Shown: piece by piece, positions 8,049-17,747 of the stretch
How positions within the stretch are numbered: position 1 is the first letter of the stretch
How the letters are laid out: each line of letters starts with the position of its first letter
Assembly: GCF_903772925.1 (NCBI RefSeq)
Contig: NZ_LR812090.1
Span: 4,167,802 to 4,231,801, forward strand
Source of the DNA: Alteromonas macleodii
GTDB taxonomy: Bacteria > Pseudomonadota > Gammaproteobacteria > Enterobacterales > Alteromonadaceae
Direction: 5' to 3'
DNA: 64,000 nucleotides
Translations under genes and position numbers: made by a program
The notes under the pieces: generated by a model
What the model was told of the DNA's origin: nothing
Databases searched by the model: none
Seen by the model: only the letters and a program-made list of their open reading frames with translations

Positions 8049-8639
8049 CTACAAATTCCAGTACCAAATTTGGCATGTGGCGATGTTCACCTTACGCAGG
8101 CTGTGCTTGGCTTTCTCCGCATCGCGCTTAGACTCATAAGGGCCAAGAATAACGCGGAACCAATCACCATTGCTGCCGGTGCTGTGTCTGATAAGAGCTT
8201 CTAAACCCTGGAATGCAATTTTGGCTTTCATCTCTTCAGCTTGGGCGCGGGTTCTAAACGAGGCGCACTGCATTAAATAGCGTTTATCCGACTTTTCCTG
8301 CTCTCTTACTTCAACTTCTACTTCGTATCCTGGCAGAGTCTTGATGTATTCCCACTCTTCCTCAGGCAGTTCAGGTAAAGACTCTTCTGTTGGGGCAACA
8401 GGTCGTGAAGCCTGAGTATCTACGTCATCCTCTACATTGTCTTTTATCGACCACAAAAATACACCGAAGCCAATCACTAGAGCGAAAATGCCTATAAGGC
8501 GAACGATAGGAAGCTTCCCAGAAACTGGGCCGTTAGATTGTGCGTTTGATCGCGTATTTGTGGCCGGTTTTCTACCTTTACCAGCAGCCTTCTTTTTTTG
8601 AGGAGAGCGTCCACGAGAGACATAATCGCGTTGAGCCAT
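8049..8639 (-). CDS. ftsN: cell division protein FtsN (short SPOR-domain form)
   Basis: A late divisome protein that activates septal peptidoglycan synthesis. The start at 8639 gives MAQRDYVSRGR, the canonical cytoplasmic FtsN N-terminus; a Lys/Arg-rich stretch, one membrane helix at ~45-63 and a periplasmic SPOR domain at ~118-196 (YLMQCASFRTRAQAEEMKA, WFRVILGPYESKRDAEKAK) follow. At 196 residues it is much shorter than the ~319 of E. coli because the periplasmic linker is short (~50 residues, acidic). Gene order priA-ftsN-hslV-hslU agrees with enterobacteria except that cytR is absent. Confidence 0.93.
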   Translation of the reverse strand: MAQRDYVSRGRSPQKKKAAGKGRKPATNTRSNAQSNGPVSGKLPIVRLIGIFALVIGFGVFLWSIKDNVEDDVDTQASRPVAPTEESLPELPEEEWEYIKTLPGYEVEVEVREQEKSDKRYLMQCASFRTRAQAEEMKAKIAFQGLEALIRHSTGSNGDWFRVILGPYESKRDAEKAKHSLRKVNIATCQIWYWNL

Positions 8640-8771
8640 AGTCGGCAATATTCCTACTTGTTATCGTTGTTTGTATGCGTAAGAAAACGTCATATACCAA
8701 GTCTATTAGAAGGGCTAGTGTTTCAGCCTCTTCAATCTTGTTAAAATTTTAACGTATTGCTATCCAACAAG

Positions 8772-10961
8772 CTAACTGAAATCGGTAGGATCGATATCTA
8801 TCGACCACCTTACTTTCATAGCCTGCGGTAACGCCTGTAAAAATGGCAGCGCCAAACGCAGCGCGTTATGAAGCGGCGCACGCTTTTCATGGCTACATAC
8901 CAGCATAAACCGAAACCTGCCTTGCCGTTTTTCAATTAAGCAAGGAAACGGACCGTTTATATCAATGGCGTGCTGTTGATTAAACACCTGCTTACTTTCC
9001 TGTAGAAAGCGATAAGCCAAACTGCTATCGGTAGCCTCTGCGCGAATAACAAACTGGCTAATAAAAGGGGGTAACCCTGCTGCCTTACGCTCCATTAAAG
9101 CGTGCCGTGCGAAATGCCCATAGCCATTGTGCACTAAATCTTGTAGCAAAGGGTGATGGGGGTTGTGGGTTTGAAGCCGCATTTCACCAGGTTTGCTGGC
9201 GCGCCCTGCTCTTCCAGCAAGCTGAGTAACAAGCTGGGCAAGCTTTTCTGGCGCTCTGAAATCCGCGCTAAAAAGTGCACCATCACAATCTAGCACTGCT
9301 ACTAGGGTGACATGAGGAAAGTGATGACCCTTTGATAGTATCTGGGTGCCTACCAGAAGCTGGTACTCTTGGCGATTAATAGCATCAAGGGTTTGGTGAA
9401 GCTTGTCTTTGCCCCGCACGGTGTCACTGTCAATACGTACTTGTTTAATGCCTGGGAATAAACTTGCAAGCCCTTGCTCCACTTGCTCGGTCCCCGTACC
9501 TGCCGTTACTAATTCATTGTGATGGCACGCTTCGCAGTTCGATGGCATTGAGCGCATGCCACCGCAGTGGTGGCACTGTAGCCGGTTTTGGGCTTTGTGT
9601 ACGGTATAAGGGCGGTCACAGCGCTTACACGTTACGGTTTCACCACAGCGATGACAAAGTAGCGCTGGCGCATAACCTCTCCGATTCACAAACACCAATA
9701 CCTGATTTCCTGCGCTAATGTGCTGGCGCATTATGGTTAGCAAGCCTTGCGAAATGCCGTAATGAATAGGTTGGTCGCGCGCATCCAGCACATGCTGATG
9801 TGTGCTTTTCGCACCTCCCGCTCGCTTAGTTAACTGTAAATGAGCATAGCGGCCGCTTAGTGCATTGTTGAGTGTTTCAAGCGCGGGCGTGGCACTGCCT
9901 AGTAAAAGAGGAATATTGTGCTGCTTGGCACGCATGGCTGCTAAGTCACGGGCGTGGTAGCGAAGCCCATCTTGCTGTTTAAAAGACTCGTCATGCTCTT
10001 CATCCACAATTAACATGCCGGGGTTATGCAGCGGCGTGAAAATAGCCGAACGAGTACCAATGATAATACCGAGTTCACCGGCTTTAGCACGCTGCCAAAC
10101 ATGTAAACGTTCTTTATCAGAAATCTGAGAATGCAAAACGCCCACCGCAATGCCAAAGCGCTTCTCAAAACGAGATACCGTCTGAGGTGTAAGCCCAATT
10201 TCTGGCACAAGAATAAGCACTTGTTTTCCGTCGCGCAGTAAAGGTTCAATGGCTTGAAGGTACACTTCCGTTTTACCGCTACCGGTAACCCCTTCAAGTA
10301 AACTTACCGCGAAGTTACCTTGCTGACGATTAAGCGCAGCAATGGCAACTGACTGTTCAGTGTCTGGAATTGGCTTTTCAGAAAGCGATAACGAGGAAAG
10401 CCAACTACCTGGCTTAAATTCAGGTGCTATTTCTTCGATACGTACCAAAGACTTTTCAACAAGCGCTTTAACTGCAGGTGCACCATACTGTTTTCGCGCT
10501 TGCGACGCTAATAAAGCTCCACCAGCCAGCGCGGAAAAACAAGCTTGTTGCTTCGGCGCTCGCGATAGCGTTTCTGCAGCCGTTTGCTCACCATCTTCGG
10601 TAAACATTAGCATGTCTTGTGGCGTGGGGGCCGCCGACTCGCCTTTGCGTAATAAAACAGGCAACATGGCGTGCAGTACTTCACCTGGCGCATGATGGTA
10701 ATACTGCCAAAGCCACTGAGCCATTTTCAGCAACACATCATCTATAATGGGGCTATCGTCAAGTACCGACTCGATAGCTTTTAACTTATCGACGTTGTCA
10801 ATTTCACTTTCAGTTTTTTGTAGAGTTTCGACGACCACACCCACCAATTTGCGTGGGCCAAAAGGCACAACCACTCTTACACCCGCACTGAGTGCGTTGT
10901 CGTGGGTATATGTGAAAAGTTGGCGCAGTGGCACTGGCACGGCAACTTGGATAAAGGCCAT
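8772..10961 (-). CDS. priA: primosomal protein N' / replication restart helicase PriA
   Basis: The 3'-5' DNA helicase that reloads the replisome at stalled forks. It has the N-terminal 3'-DNA-binding domain (PVPLRQLFTYTHD), Walker A GVTGSGKT at 224-231, the DEEH box (VDEEHDESFKQQ), and the cysteine-rich zinc insertion (CHRCGETVTCKRCDRPY, CHHCGG, CEAC) needed for primosome assembly. The C-terminal helicase motifs (TQILSKGHHFPHVTLV, QLAGRAGRASKPGEM) are intact. 729 residues is a normal length. It lies 132 bases upstream of ftsN on the same strand. Confidence 0.98.
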   Translation of the reverse strand: MAFIQVAVPVPLRQLFTYTHDNALSAGVRVVVPFGPRKLVGVVVETLQKTESEIDNVDKLKAIESVLDDSPIIDDVLLKMAQWLWQYYHHAPGEVLHAMLPVLLRKGESAAPTPQDMLMFTEDGEQTAAETLSRAPKQQACFSALAGGALLASQARKQYGAPAVKALVEKSLVRIEEIAPEFKPGSWLSSLSLSEKPIPDTEQSVAIAALNRQQGNFAVSLLEGVTGSGKTEVYLQAIEPLLRDGKQVLILVPEIGLTPQTVSRFEKRFGIAVGVLHSQISDKERLHVWQRAKAGELGIIIGTRSAIFTPLHNPGMLIVDEEHDESFKQQDGLRYHARDLAAMRAKQHNIPLLLGSATPALETLNNALSGRYAHLQLTKRAGGAKSTHQHVLDARDQPIHYGISQGLLTIMRQHISAGNQVLVFVNRRGYAPALLCHRCGETVTCKRCDRPYTVHKAQNRLQCHHCGGMRSMPSNCEACHHNELVTAGTGTEQVEQGLASLFPGIKQVRIDSDTVRGKDKLHQTLDAINRQEYQLLVGTQILSKGHHFPHVTLVAVLDCDGALFSADFRAPEKLAQLVTQLAGRAGRASKPGEMRLQTHNPHHPLLQDLVHNGYGHFARHALMERKAAGLPPFISQFVIRAEATDSSLAYRFLQESKQVFNQQHAIDINGPFPCLIEKRQGRFRFMLVCSHEKRAPLHNALRLALPFLQALPQAMKVRWSIDIDPTDFS

Positions 10962-11267
10962 TGCGAACGTTCTACCTTATTTGATGACTTTTACAGCGCG
11001 CAAATTGCTTGCTGAGCGTCTTACACTGAAACTATTTATTTAGAGGCTACATGCATACCTGTAGGTTACAGCAATGTGCGCTGCTAGCAGCTAGCTACAC
11101 CCCTAGCTATACCTTTTGCTATTACCGCACAATTTTGCCATTAGCGCACATGGGCCTAGCCTTGAAAGACAAATATTTAAACATATTTTACTGGTAAGCA
11201 TGAAAGGAATGTTGTTTGTTTAGGCGTCTTGTTGAGTTCTCTTGTTTAACATTTGGACAAAAACCGC

Positions 11268-11296
11268 TTGATCAAGCCACTTCCATCCTATATTAT
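11268..11296 (+). promoter_or_regulatory. predicted sigma-70 promoter of rpmE
   Basis: TTGATC (11268-11273) and TATTAT (11291-11296) are separated by exactly 17 bases, close to the TTGACA/TATAAT consensus. The transcript would begin near 11303 and carry a ~110-base leader. Confidence 0.5.
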
Positions 11297-11317
11297 GCGC
11301 CGCTCTTTTTGCGATGG

Positions 11318-11390
11318 GTTGTTCGTTGAACGACTTATCATTTGAATTAAGTAACGTATGGTGTGCGACTTCGGGTTGTATAGCGATACG
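11318..11390 (+). ncRNA. candidate structured leader of rpmE (L31 leader-like)
   Basis: Two hairpins can be drawn in the rpmE 5' leader. The first is GTTGTTC/GAACGAC (11318-11324, 11328-11334). The second has an outer stem CGTAT/ATACG (11355-11359, 11386-11390) and an inner stem GCGAC/GTTGT around a TTCGG loop. Gammaproteobacterial L31 genes are known to carry autoregulatory leaders; that this is one is inference from position and folding by eye. Confidence 0.35.
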
Positions 11391-11413
11391 GCCTTATTAT
11401 TTGAGGTAACCCA

Positions 11414-11626
11414 ATGAAACAAGATATCCACCCTAAATACGAAGAAATCAAAGCAACTTGCTCATGCGGTAACGTATTGAACATCCGCTCTACGCTTGGT
11501 AAAGACATCAACCTAGACGTATGTTCTTCATGCCACCCATTCTACACTGGTAAGCAACGTAACGTTGATACTGGTGGTCGTGTTGACCGCTTCAAGAAGC
11601 GTTTCGGTGCATTGGGCAAAAAGTAA
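11414..11626 (+). CDS. rpmE: 50S ribosomal protein L31 (zinc-binding form)
   Basis: A bridge protein of the large ribosomal subunit, 70 residues, starting [12 protein letters not shown]. It carries the CxC (Cys16, Cys18) and CxxC (Cys37, Cys40) pairs of the C+ zinc-containing form, which is usually replaced by a C- paralogue under zinc starvation; none is seen here. A strong GAGG ribosome site precedes it and an intrinsic terminator follows 17 bases after the stop, so it is a single-gene unit. Confidence 0.98.
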   Translation: MKQDIHPKYEEIKATCSCGNVLNIRSTLGKDINLDVCSSCHPFYTGKQRNVDTGGRVDRFKKRFGALGKK

Positions 11627-11643
11627 GCCTGATATCGAGTTCG

Positions 11644-11671
11644 AAAAAAGCGCCTATATGGCGCTTTTTTA
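11644..11671 (+). terminator. rpmE terminator
   Basis: The hairpin AAAAAAGCGCC-TATAT-GGCGCTTTTTT with a U-run stands immediately after rpmE. Confidence 0.9.
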
Positions 11672-11800
11672 TTGCCTGAAGGTTACTATTCATGTCAGAA
11701 ACTACTGTTGAATAGCTTCCACTTATGCAAGCGCCTCTAATTAAAAGCTAATTGATCATATCAATAACGCTTACACTTAAAATCAAAACACTCATTATAC

Positions 11801-12118
11801 TTAATGAAATTTTTTGATTCCTGACAGATGTTTATCCCAGTTTCCTCTACTTTGTTTTTTACACGCCTCTTCACTGTCAAAATAAATACCAACAGGAATA
11901 GACTTTATAGATTCAAGGGCTATATTCACCTGGTTTATGAAGTCCATATCCCAACCGCTTATCAATGCTTGCTGTTTCTCCCGCTCCGTATTAAAGATGG
12001 CAATAACTTTAGGCGCTTTCCAAGGCCCTAGATGTGTAAGCCATACAAAACCATTATGGTCAGATTTTACGTTTTCACACACGTCAGTTAGCACTGCGAC
12101 TAGTTTTCTTTCTGTCAT
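11801..12118 (-). CDS. small hypothetical protein
   Basis: A 105-residue protein with a plausible soluble composition (LTDVCENVKSDHNGFVWLTH, KVIAIFNTEREKQQALISG). It resembles, by memory only, a family of short marine gammaproteobacterial proteins often labelled 'Fis family regulator' without good reason; I see no helix-turn-helix of the Fis type. Both neighbours are separated by more than 100 bases. Its ribosome site is weak (AAAGAAT). The function is unknown. Confidence 0.6.
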   Translation of the reverse strand: MTERKLVAVLTDVCENVKSDHNGFVWLTHLGPWKAPKVIAIFNTEREKQQALISGWDMDFINQVNIALESIKSIPVGIYFDSEEACKKQSRGNWDKHLSGIKKFH

Positions 12119-12764
12119 ATTCTTTGTTTCAAAAGCTAGCTTGAAAGGTTTCTTGTCGTATTTTACCAGATAAATGAAAGCGAAATTAAAGAGGTTTATC
12201 TTTGTGCAATATTATCTAGCACTGTTTTTAAGAATATAAATTGATAAGTATTTTAGCCGTTAAAGCACCCGCATCTACAATACCATTACAATACACCCTC
12301 AAAATATTAAGCGGATTAACAATAAATTTTATGAATGACAATTATAGGCTTATTTTACTGGTCTAATTAGTATGCCTAACCTACATTGATAATTGAGAAT
12401 TCTGATCAGATATGTACACAGTGATTGGCTGTGTTAGAGTTGCGATCGGCACCTTGATAGTGAGCATTAATTTTATGAATAATGCTTTACTATAAAGGCT
12501 CGTGGCGCTTTTGGATATAAATGTAGGTCTAAATGTTAGTCCTAATATCAACAGCGATATGTGAGGAAAATCAGAAAGCGTTAACGCTAGGTCTGCAGTT
12601 TCCAACGTACCACACCAGTGCTCACAACTATTTATAATCACTTTTGTCATTAGTTGGTTGTAACGCGCTTATGTTTATCTACCTATAACTACAACGATAA
12701 TAAAATAGCTACAGAGCGTGAACGAAAACACCGATGAACCCTACATCTAAGGATACTTTTTTAC
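12119..12764. other. long AT-rich intergenic region
   Basis: 646 bases upstream of the malic enzyme gene. An 89-codon open frame on the minus strand (12381-12650) lacks any recognisable family and a good ribosome site and is probably chance. The maeB promoter must lie at the right end; I cannot name one with confidence. Confidence 0.5.
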
Positions 12765-14000
12765 ATGTCAGATTTTAGACAACGCGCACTTGACTATCAC
12801 GCCAAACCCACGCCTGGAAAAATTCGCGTAGAGCTATCTAAGCCTGCCGATAGTGTTGACGATCTTGCTCTTGCTTATAGCCCGGGCGTTGCCGAACCGG
12901 TGAGAGAAATCGCCGAAGATGCAGATAATGCCTATAAATATACGGGTAAAGGCAACCTTATTGCTGTTATTAGTAACGGAACGGCAATTTTAGGATTAGG
13001 CAATTTAGGCCCATTAGCTTCAAAACCTGTCATGGAAGGTAAAGCGCTTCTATTTAAACGCTTTGCTGGTTTAGATGCCATTGATATTGAAGTGAAACAT
13101 CGTACGACGGAAGAATTCATCAATACTGTAGCCAATATTGCTGATACGTTTGGCGGTATTAACCTAGAAGATATCAAAGCGCCGGAATGCTTTGAAATTG
13201 AGCAAGAGCTTATTAAGCGCTGTAGAATCCCAGTATTCCATGATGATCAGCACGGCACCGCTATTGTAACCGCCGCAGGTATGCTTAACGCTTTAGAGAT
13301 TCAGGGCAAAAATATAGAGAACGCTAAAATTGTTTGCATGGGCGCTGGCGCAGCAGCGGTTGCCTGTATGGAGCTACTGATTAAGTGTGGTGCCCAGCGT
13401 GAGCGTATCTACATGTTAGATAGGAAAGGCGTTATCCACACTCGTCGCGAAGATTTAACTGAGCACAAGAAGCTGTTTGCTAACAACACTGATAAGCGCA
13501 CCCTTGAAGATGTAATGGAAGGCGCAGATATCTTTGTCGGTGTATCAGGCCCTGATGTTTTACCGCCAGAAGCGCTTTCTTTGATGGCTGAAAATCCAAT
13601 TGTATTTGCATGCTCTAACCCTGACCCAGAGATAAAGCCTGAACTCGCTCACGAAGTACGTAAAGACCTAATTATGGCTACTGGACGCTCAGACTACCCT
13701 AATCAGGTAAACAACGTGCTGTGCTTTCCATTTATTTTCCGTGGCGCTCTAGACGTTCGCGCTACAGCTATTAATGACGAGATGAAAGTGGCGGCAGTTG
13801 AAGCCCTTCGTGCTATTACAAAAGAACCCGTCCCAGAGGAAGTATTAGCCGCAAGTAAAAGTGACAGCCTAACGTTTGGTAAGGATTATATTATTCCCAA
13901 GCCTATGGACCCACGTCTGTGCGAGCGTATTGCTACCGCTGTATCTAAGGCGGCTATTGAGTCGGGCGTTGCACGAGTGCCTGAAAACCCGGAAGAATAA
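12765..14000 (+). CDS. malic enzyme, NAD(P)-dependent (short form)
   Basis: Oxidative decarboxylation of malate to pyruvate, supplying pyruvate and reducing power. It shows SDFRQRALDYHAKP at the start, the malic N domain with YSPGVAEPVREIA and GNLGPLASKPVMEGKALLF, the metal/substrate region PVFHDDQHGTAIVTAAG, and a Rossmann NAD(P) site (CMGAGAAAVACMELL). At 411 residues it lacks the phosphotransacetylase-like C-terminal domain of E. coli MaeB (~759). It stands alone; the convergent metJ follows. Confidence 0.95.
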   Translation: MSDFRQRALDYHAKPTPGKIRVELSKPADSVDDLALAYSPGVAEPVREIAEDADNAYKYTGKGNLIAVISNGTAILGLGNLGPLASKPVMEGKALLFKRFAGLDAIDIEVKHRTTEEFINTVANIADTFGGINLEDIKAPECFEIEQELIKRCRIPVFHDDQHGTAIVTAAGMLNALEIQGKNIENAKIVCMGAGAAAVACMELLIKCGAQRERIYMLDRKGVIHTRREDLTEHKKLFANNTDKRTLEDVMEGADIFVGVSGPDVLPPEALSLMAENPIVFACSNPDPEIKPELAHEVRKDLIMATGRSDYPNQVNNVLCFPFIFRGALDVRATAINDEMKVAAVEALRAITKEPVPEEVLAASKSDSLTFGKDYIIPKPMDPRLCERIATAVSKAAIESGVARVPENPEE

Positions 14001-14005
14001 AGATA

Positions 14006-14068
14006 CAAAAAAACGGCGCTGTGTTGTAGGTAATTACTTACATCCGCTAACATACAATACAGGGCCGT
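14006..14068 (-). terminator. metJ terminator
   Basis: A 16-base imperfect inverted repeat (14013-14028 and 14053-14068, two mismatches) is followed, on the minus strand, by a run of seven T. It would end metJ transcription and lies between convergent maeB-like and metJ genes. Confidence 0.7.
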
Positions 14069-14087
14069 GTCTCTTAAATGCTAGATA

Positions 14088-14420
14088 TCAGTCGTCTTCA
14101 GACACATCATTTTCGAAGCTTGGATCAATACCCATTTCTTCCATAATGCGCCTAGCTTCAGCCGGCACGCGATTAGGGTTGTCTTTACGCAGGTCATCGT
14201 CGTTAGGCAAAGGTTGTCCGGTAAACGCGTGTAAAAACGCTTCACACAACAGTTCCGAATTAGTGGCGTGGCGCAAATTATTGATTTGGCGGCGGGTACG
14301 CTCATCAGTAAGTGCTTTAAGCACATTAATAGGTATAGAGACAGTGACTTTCTTTACCTGCTCGCTCTTTTTCCCATGCTCTGCGTAGGGGTGAATATAT
14401 TTACCGTTCCATTCTGCCAT
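14088..14420 (-). CDS. metJ: methionine repressor MetJ
   Basis: A ribbon-helix-helix repressor that binds met boxes with S-adenosylmethionine as co-repressor. The start at 14420 gives [20 protein letters not shown], the standard N-terminus; a longer frame reaches 14477 but has no family support. The DNA-binding strand [23 protein letters not shown] and the [24 protein letters not shown] segment are conserved. 110 residues versus 105 in E. coli, with a short acidic tail. It is divergent from metF and the shared operator lies between them. Confidence 0.97.
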   Translation of the reverse strand: MAEWNGKYIHPYAEHGKKSEQVKKVTVSIPINVLKALTDERTRRQINNLRHATNSELLCEAFLHAFTGQPLPNDDDLRKDNPNRVPAEARRIMEEMGIDPSFENDVSEDD

Positions 14421-14499
14421 TGTACTAACTCGGTCTACTCTTTTTATATTATGAAGAGAAATTCTAAACAAGTTCACGAAAAGGTCAATTGAGCAGTGT

Positions 14500-14559
14500 A
14501 AACCTCTTGACGTCTAGACATATATTCTTTAATTTAGACGTCTAAACGTCTATAAGATT
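14500..14559. promoter_or_regulatory. two clusters of met boxes (MetJ operator)
   Basis: Eight-base repeats close to AGACGTCT occur in two arrays. The left cluster is AAACCTCT-TGACGTCT-AGACATAT (14500-14523), the right is AGACGTCT-AAACGTCT-ATAAGATT (14536-14559). The clusters are not in phase with each other (offset 36, not a multiple of 8), so they may be two MetJ arrays. They lie between divergent metJ and metF, 21 bases before the metF ATG. Confidence 0.85.
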
Positions 14560-14577
14560 AAATTTTTGAGAGTATAA

Positions 14578-15468
<891 letters not shown>

Positions 15469-15507
15469 TTTTGTGTAGCGGTAACAAAGCTATACAAGTA
15501 GATAACT

Positions 15508-15530
15508 AAAGGCGCATTCCATGCGCCTTT
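15508..15530 (+). terminator. metF terminator
   Basis: The perfect stem AAAGGCGCAT-TCC-ATGCGCCTTT is followed by GTTGT; it lies 39 bases after the metF stop. Confidence 0.75.
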
Positions 15531-15679
15531 GTTGTATAAAGTATTGATTAACCTTTTGCCACTGAAGCCTACGCCAGTTACCATTTGCTGTATTATGAAT
15601 TGAACTATTGATACCGTAAGGTCTCCCATCAAAAGATCACGCTGTTTATCTGCCAGAGGGTATCGCCAGGAGAAGTCGA

Positions 15680-16564
15680 GTGGATTTAGACAAGGTTAAA
15701 ACCTTATATAACAATGTTACTCCTCAGCTAAGAGAGCTCTTCAGCATCTTTATAAAGCGCTGTAGAGAAGACAATATTACTATTTCTGCTGGGCACTTGG
15801 CTTATGTAACTTTGTTATCTTTAGTACCCTTTATTATGGTGACCTTTACCATAATGTCGGCCTTTCCTGCCTTCGCATCGGTAAGAAGCAAACTTGAGCA
15901 TTTTGTTTTTAGTAACTTTGTGCCTACCGCCAGCGATGTGGTACACAAGTACATGACTGATTTTGTTGGCAATGCCTCCCAAATGAGCGCTATTGGTATT
16001 TTGTCACTGCTGGTCGTAGCGCTAATGCTCATATCAAACGTAGATAAAACCCTTAATAGAATTTGGCGCACGCAAAGTGACAGACCCATAGTGTACACTT
16101 TTGCTATCTATTGGATGGTGATCACCTTAGGGCCCATGCTAATTGGCTCTAGCGTAGTAGTAAGTTCCTATTTAACTGGCCTCGCTGCTTTTACCGAAGA
16201 GTACACGCCTGGATTGGGAACCTTCTTACTCAGTCTCGTGCCAAGCGGTGCTGCCATGCTCGCATTCACCATCTTGTACATGGTAGTGCCAAATAGAAGA
16301 GTGTTTGCCCGCCATGCTTTCATAGGCGCAATTGTTGCCACCATAGCTTTTGAAATTACTAAATCGGGCTTTGCCTTGTATGTAACGAACTTTCCTTCTT
16401 ACGAATTAATTTATGGCGCCCTAGCGGTGGTACCTATCCTGTTTTTATGGGTGTATTTGTCGTGGATAATTGTGCTGTTTGGGGCAGAATTCACGTGCAG
16501 TTTAGGCGAAGCTTTTGAAAACCGTAAAGCAGAGAACGAGCCGCGCAAAGTTCCAAAGGAGTAG
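15680..16564 (+). CDS. yihY: YihY/BrkB-family inner membrane protein
   Basis: A polytopic inner membrane protein (about six helices) of a family once called ribonuclease BN; its true function is not settled. Starts at GTG 15680, with AGGAG eight bases upstream. Family features are CREDNITISAGHLAYVTLLSL in the N-terminal part, NKTLN-like VDKTLNRIWR, and a final LWVYLSWIIVLFGAEF segment. In E. coli yihY neighbours dtd; here dtd lies 3 kb away. A bidirectional terminator follows. Confidence 0.92.
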   Translation: MDLDKVKTLYNNVTPQLRELFSIFIKRCREDNITISAGHLAYVTLLSLVPFIMVTFTIMSAFPAFASVRSKLEHFVFSNFVPTASDVVHKYMTDFVGNASQMSAIGILSLLVVALMLISNVDKTLNRIWRTQSDRPIVYTFAIYWMVITLGPMLIGSSVVVSSYLTGLAAFTEEYTPGLGTFLLSLVPSGAAMLAFTILYMVVPNRRVFARHAFIGAIVATIAFEITKSGFALYVTNFPSYELIYGALAVVPILFLWVYLSWIIVLFGAEFTCSLGEAFENRKAENEPRKVPKE

Positions 16565-16630
16565 CCGACCTAAAACGGGCGTAATGATGATTAGCCTTAC
16601 GCCTCGGCTCTATAAAAAATGTATGAAACG

Positions 16631-16660
16631 AAAGAAGGGAGCTACAAGCTCCCTTCTTTA
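16631..16660. terminator. bidirectional terminator between convergent genes
   Basis: AAAGAAGGGAGCT-ACA-AGCTCCCTTCTTT is a perfect hairpin with A- and T-rich ends, lying between yihY and the minus-strand lipoprotein gene. Confidence 0.85.
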
Positions 16661-16681
16661 TAATTAATGCCTAACTAATGA

Positions 16682-17320
16682 CTAGTTTTTCATCGAAGAT
16701 ATAAAAGCGTCAGACTCAGCGATAGCTGAATTCATTTGTCTGATAAGCTGAGCAACATTGTTTTCAATAGTAGAAAGTTCGCCCTGCAGTGCACCAATGG
16801 CGCTGGCATTTAGGTTGTGCTTCAAGTACAACACATTATCTTGAAGCGCGCTTAATACTGGTGGCATTTTGCTTTCAGCTTTACGCATAGCTGTCATTAA
16901 TGAAGAGTAGCGACGCTTGGTCTCGCGAAGCTTCGCCGCGCTATCCCGTTTCAACGACGCATTCTCATACTTTTCAAGCTCTTCTGCCCACTCGTCAAAC
17001 AAAGCCTCAGCAACGCTTTCCACTTTATCTATGCGTGAACTCACTTCTTCTGAAGCAGCAACGCTGTCTTCGTACTGACCATTCAAGCGATTGTAAACGT
17101 CTTCTAGCTCTCCACCATCGAACGCAACAGCAGCACTGAATGCTTCTAACGCAGAGTTAAACTGCTCTTGTGCGTCTTCCTGTGATTCTTTTGCGTTTTC
17201 AACGCGGTCAACTAAGATATCGCGCTTTTCAACGCCTACTTTTTCCCATGCTGCATAATATGCAGACTGACACCCACTCAGGGCAAGCATAGCAACAAAT
17301 GCTGATGCGATTAACTTCAT
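16682..17320 (-). CDS. DUF2959-type lipoprotein with coiled coil
   Basis: A 212-residue secreted lipoprotein: signal peptide MKLIASAFVAMLALSGC with a lipobox ending at Cys17, followed by a long, mostly helical, Glu/Ala-rich body consistent with coiled coils. I recognise the family as the DUF2959 group, of unknown function. Its start overlaps the stop of the small membrane protein gene (17317-17320, ATGA), so the two are translated together and may act together at the envelope. Confidence 0.85.
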   Translation of the reverse strand: MKLIASAFVAMLALSGCQSAYYAAWEKVGVEKRDILVDRVENAKESQEDAQEQFNSALEAFSAAVAFDGGELEDVYNRLNGQYEDSVAASEEVSSRIDKVESVAEALFDEWAEELEKYENASLKRDSAAKLRETKRRYSSLMTAMRKAESKMPPVLSALQDNVLYLKHNLNASAIGALQGELSTIENNVAQLIRQMNSAIAESDAFISSMKN

Positions 17321-17559
17321 GCGGTTACTCCACCTCTAAAACGTGCTGCGCTTATAATACAAATCAAATGCAAAAGGGCACCTAAAGGCCAAAAGACAAT
17401 GGCAAGTACCACAGTTGCAGCTAAGGCATAACATACGCCTACTGTGATGAAAAAGAACAATGCACCTAAAATTCTTCCCTGTACCAGGTGACCTAACCCA
17501 GGAATAAAGAAGTTACAAATTGCGGCGATAACGTTACCGCCCGATCCTTGACCTGCCAT
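17317..17559 (-). CDS. small two-helix membrane protein
   Basis: An 80-residue protein with two hydrophobic helices (AAICNFFIPGLGHLVQG and a longer second segment), reminiscent of TM2-type small membrane proteins where FIPGLGHLVQGR is the conserved turn. It overlaps the downstream lipoprotein start by four bases. No function can be given. Confidence 0.8.
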   Translation of the reverse strand: MAGQGSGGNVIAAICNFFIPGLGHLVQGRILGALFFFITVGVCYALAATVVLAIVFWPLGALLHLICIISAARFRGGVTA

Positions 17560-17747
17560 ATCAACATCCTCGCATTTATGACTATAATATGATTAGCTAG
17601 CACGTAATGACACTTGTTCTATAGTATAGACTTAGCGTTCATTGCTTAATTTACAAGCAAAAACGGCGTTGAAGCAGTCAGCACGCAAACGTTTGAATAA
17701 CAATAAACTAAACTAAAACAGGCACTCACACAACGCGCAGAAACAAA

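Larger units (their letters stand above)
10962..11413. other. divergent intergenic region priA/rpmE
   Basis: 452 bases between divergent genes. The right part carries the predicted rpmE promoter and structured leader; the left part must hold the priA promoter but I cannot place it. It contains repeats of the kind GCTAGCAGCTAGCTA around 11081-11110, with no gene. Confidence 0.5.

Noticed and set aside
12381..12650. 89-codon minus-strand open frame in the long gap before the malic enzyme
   Set aside because: No family resemblance, no good ribosome site, odd mixed composition; probably chance in AT-rich DNA.
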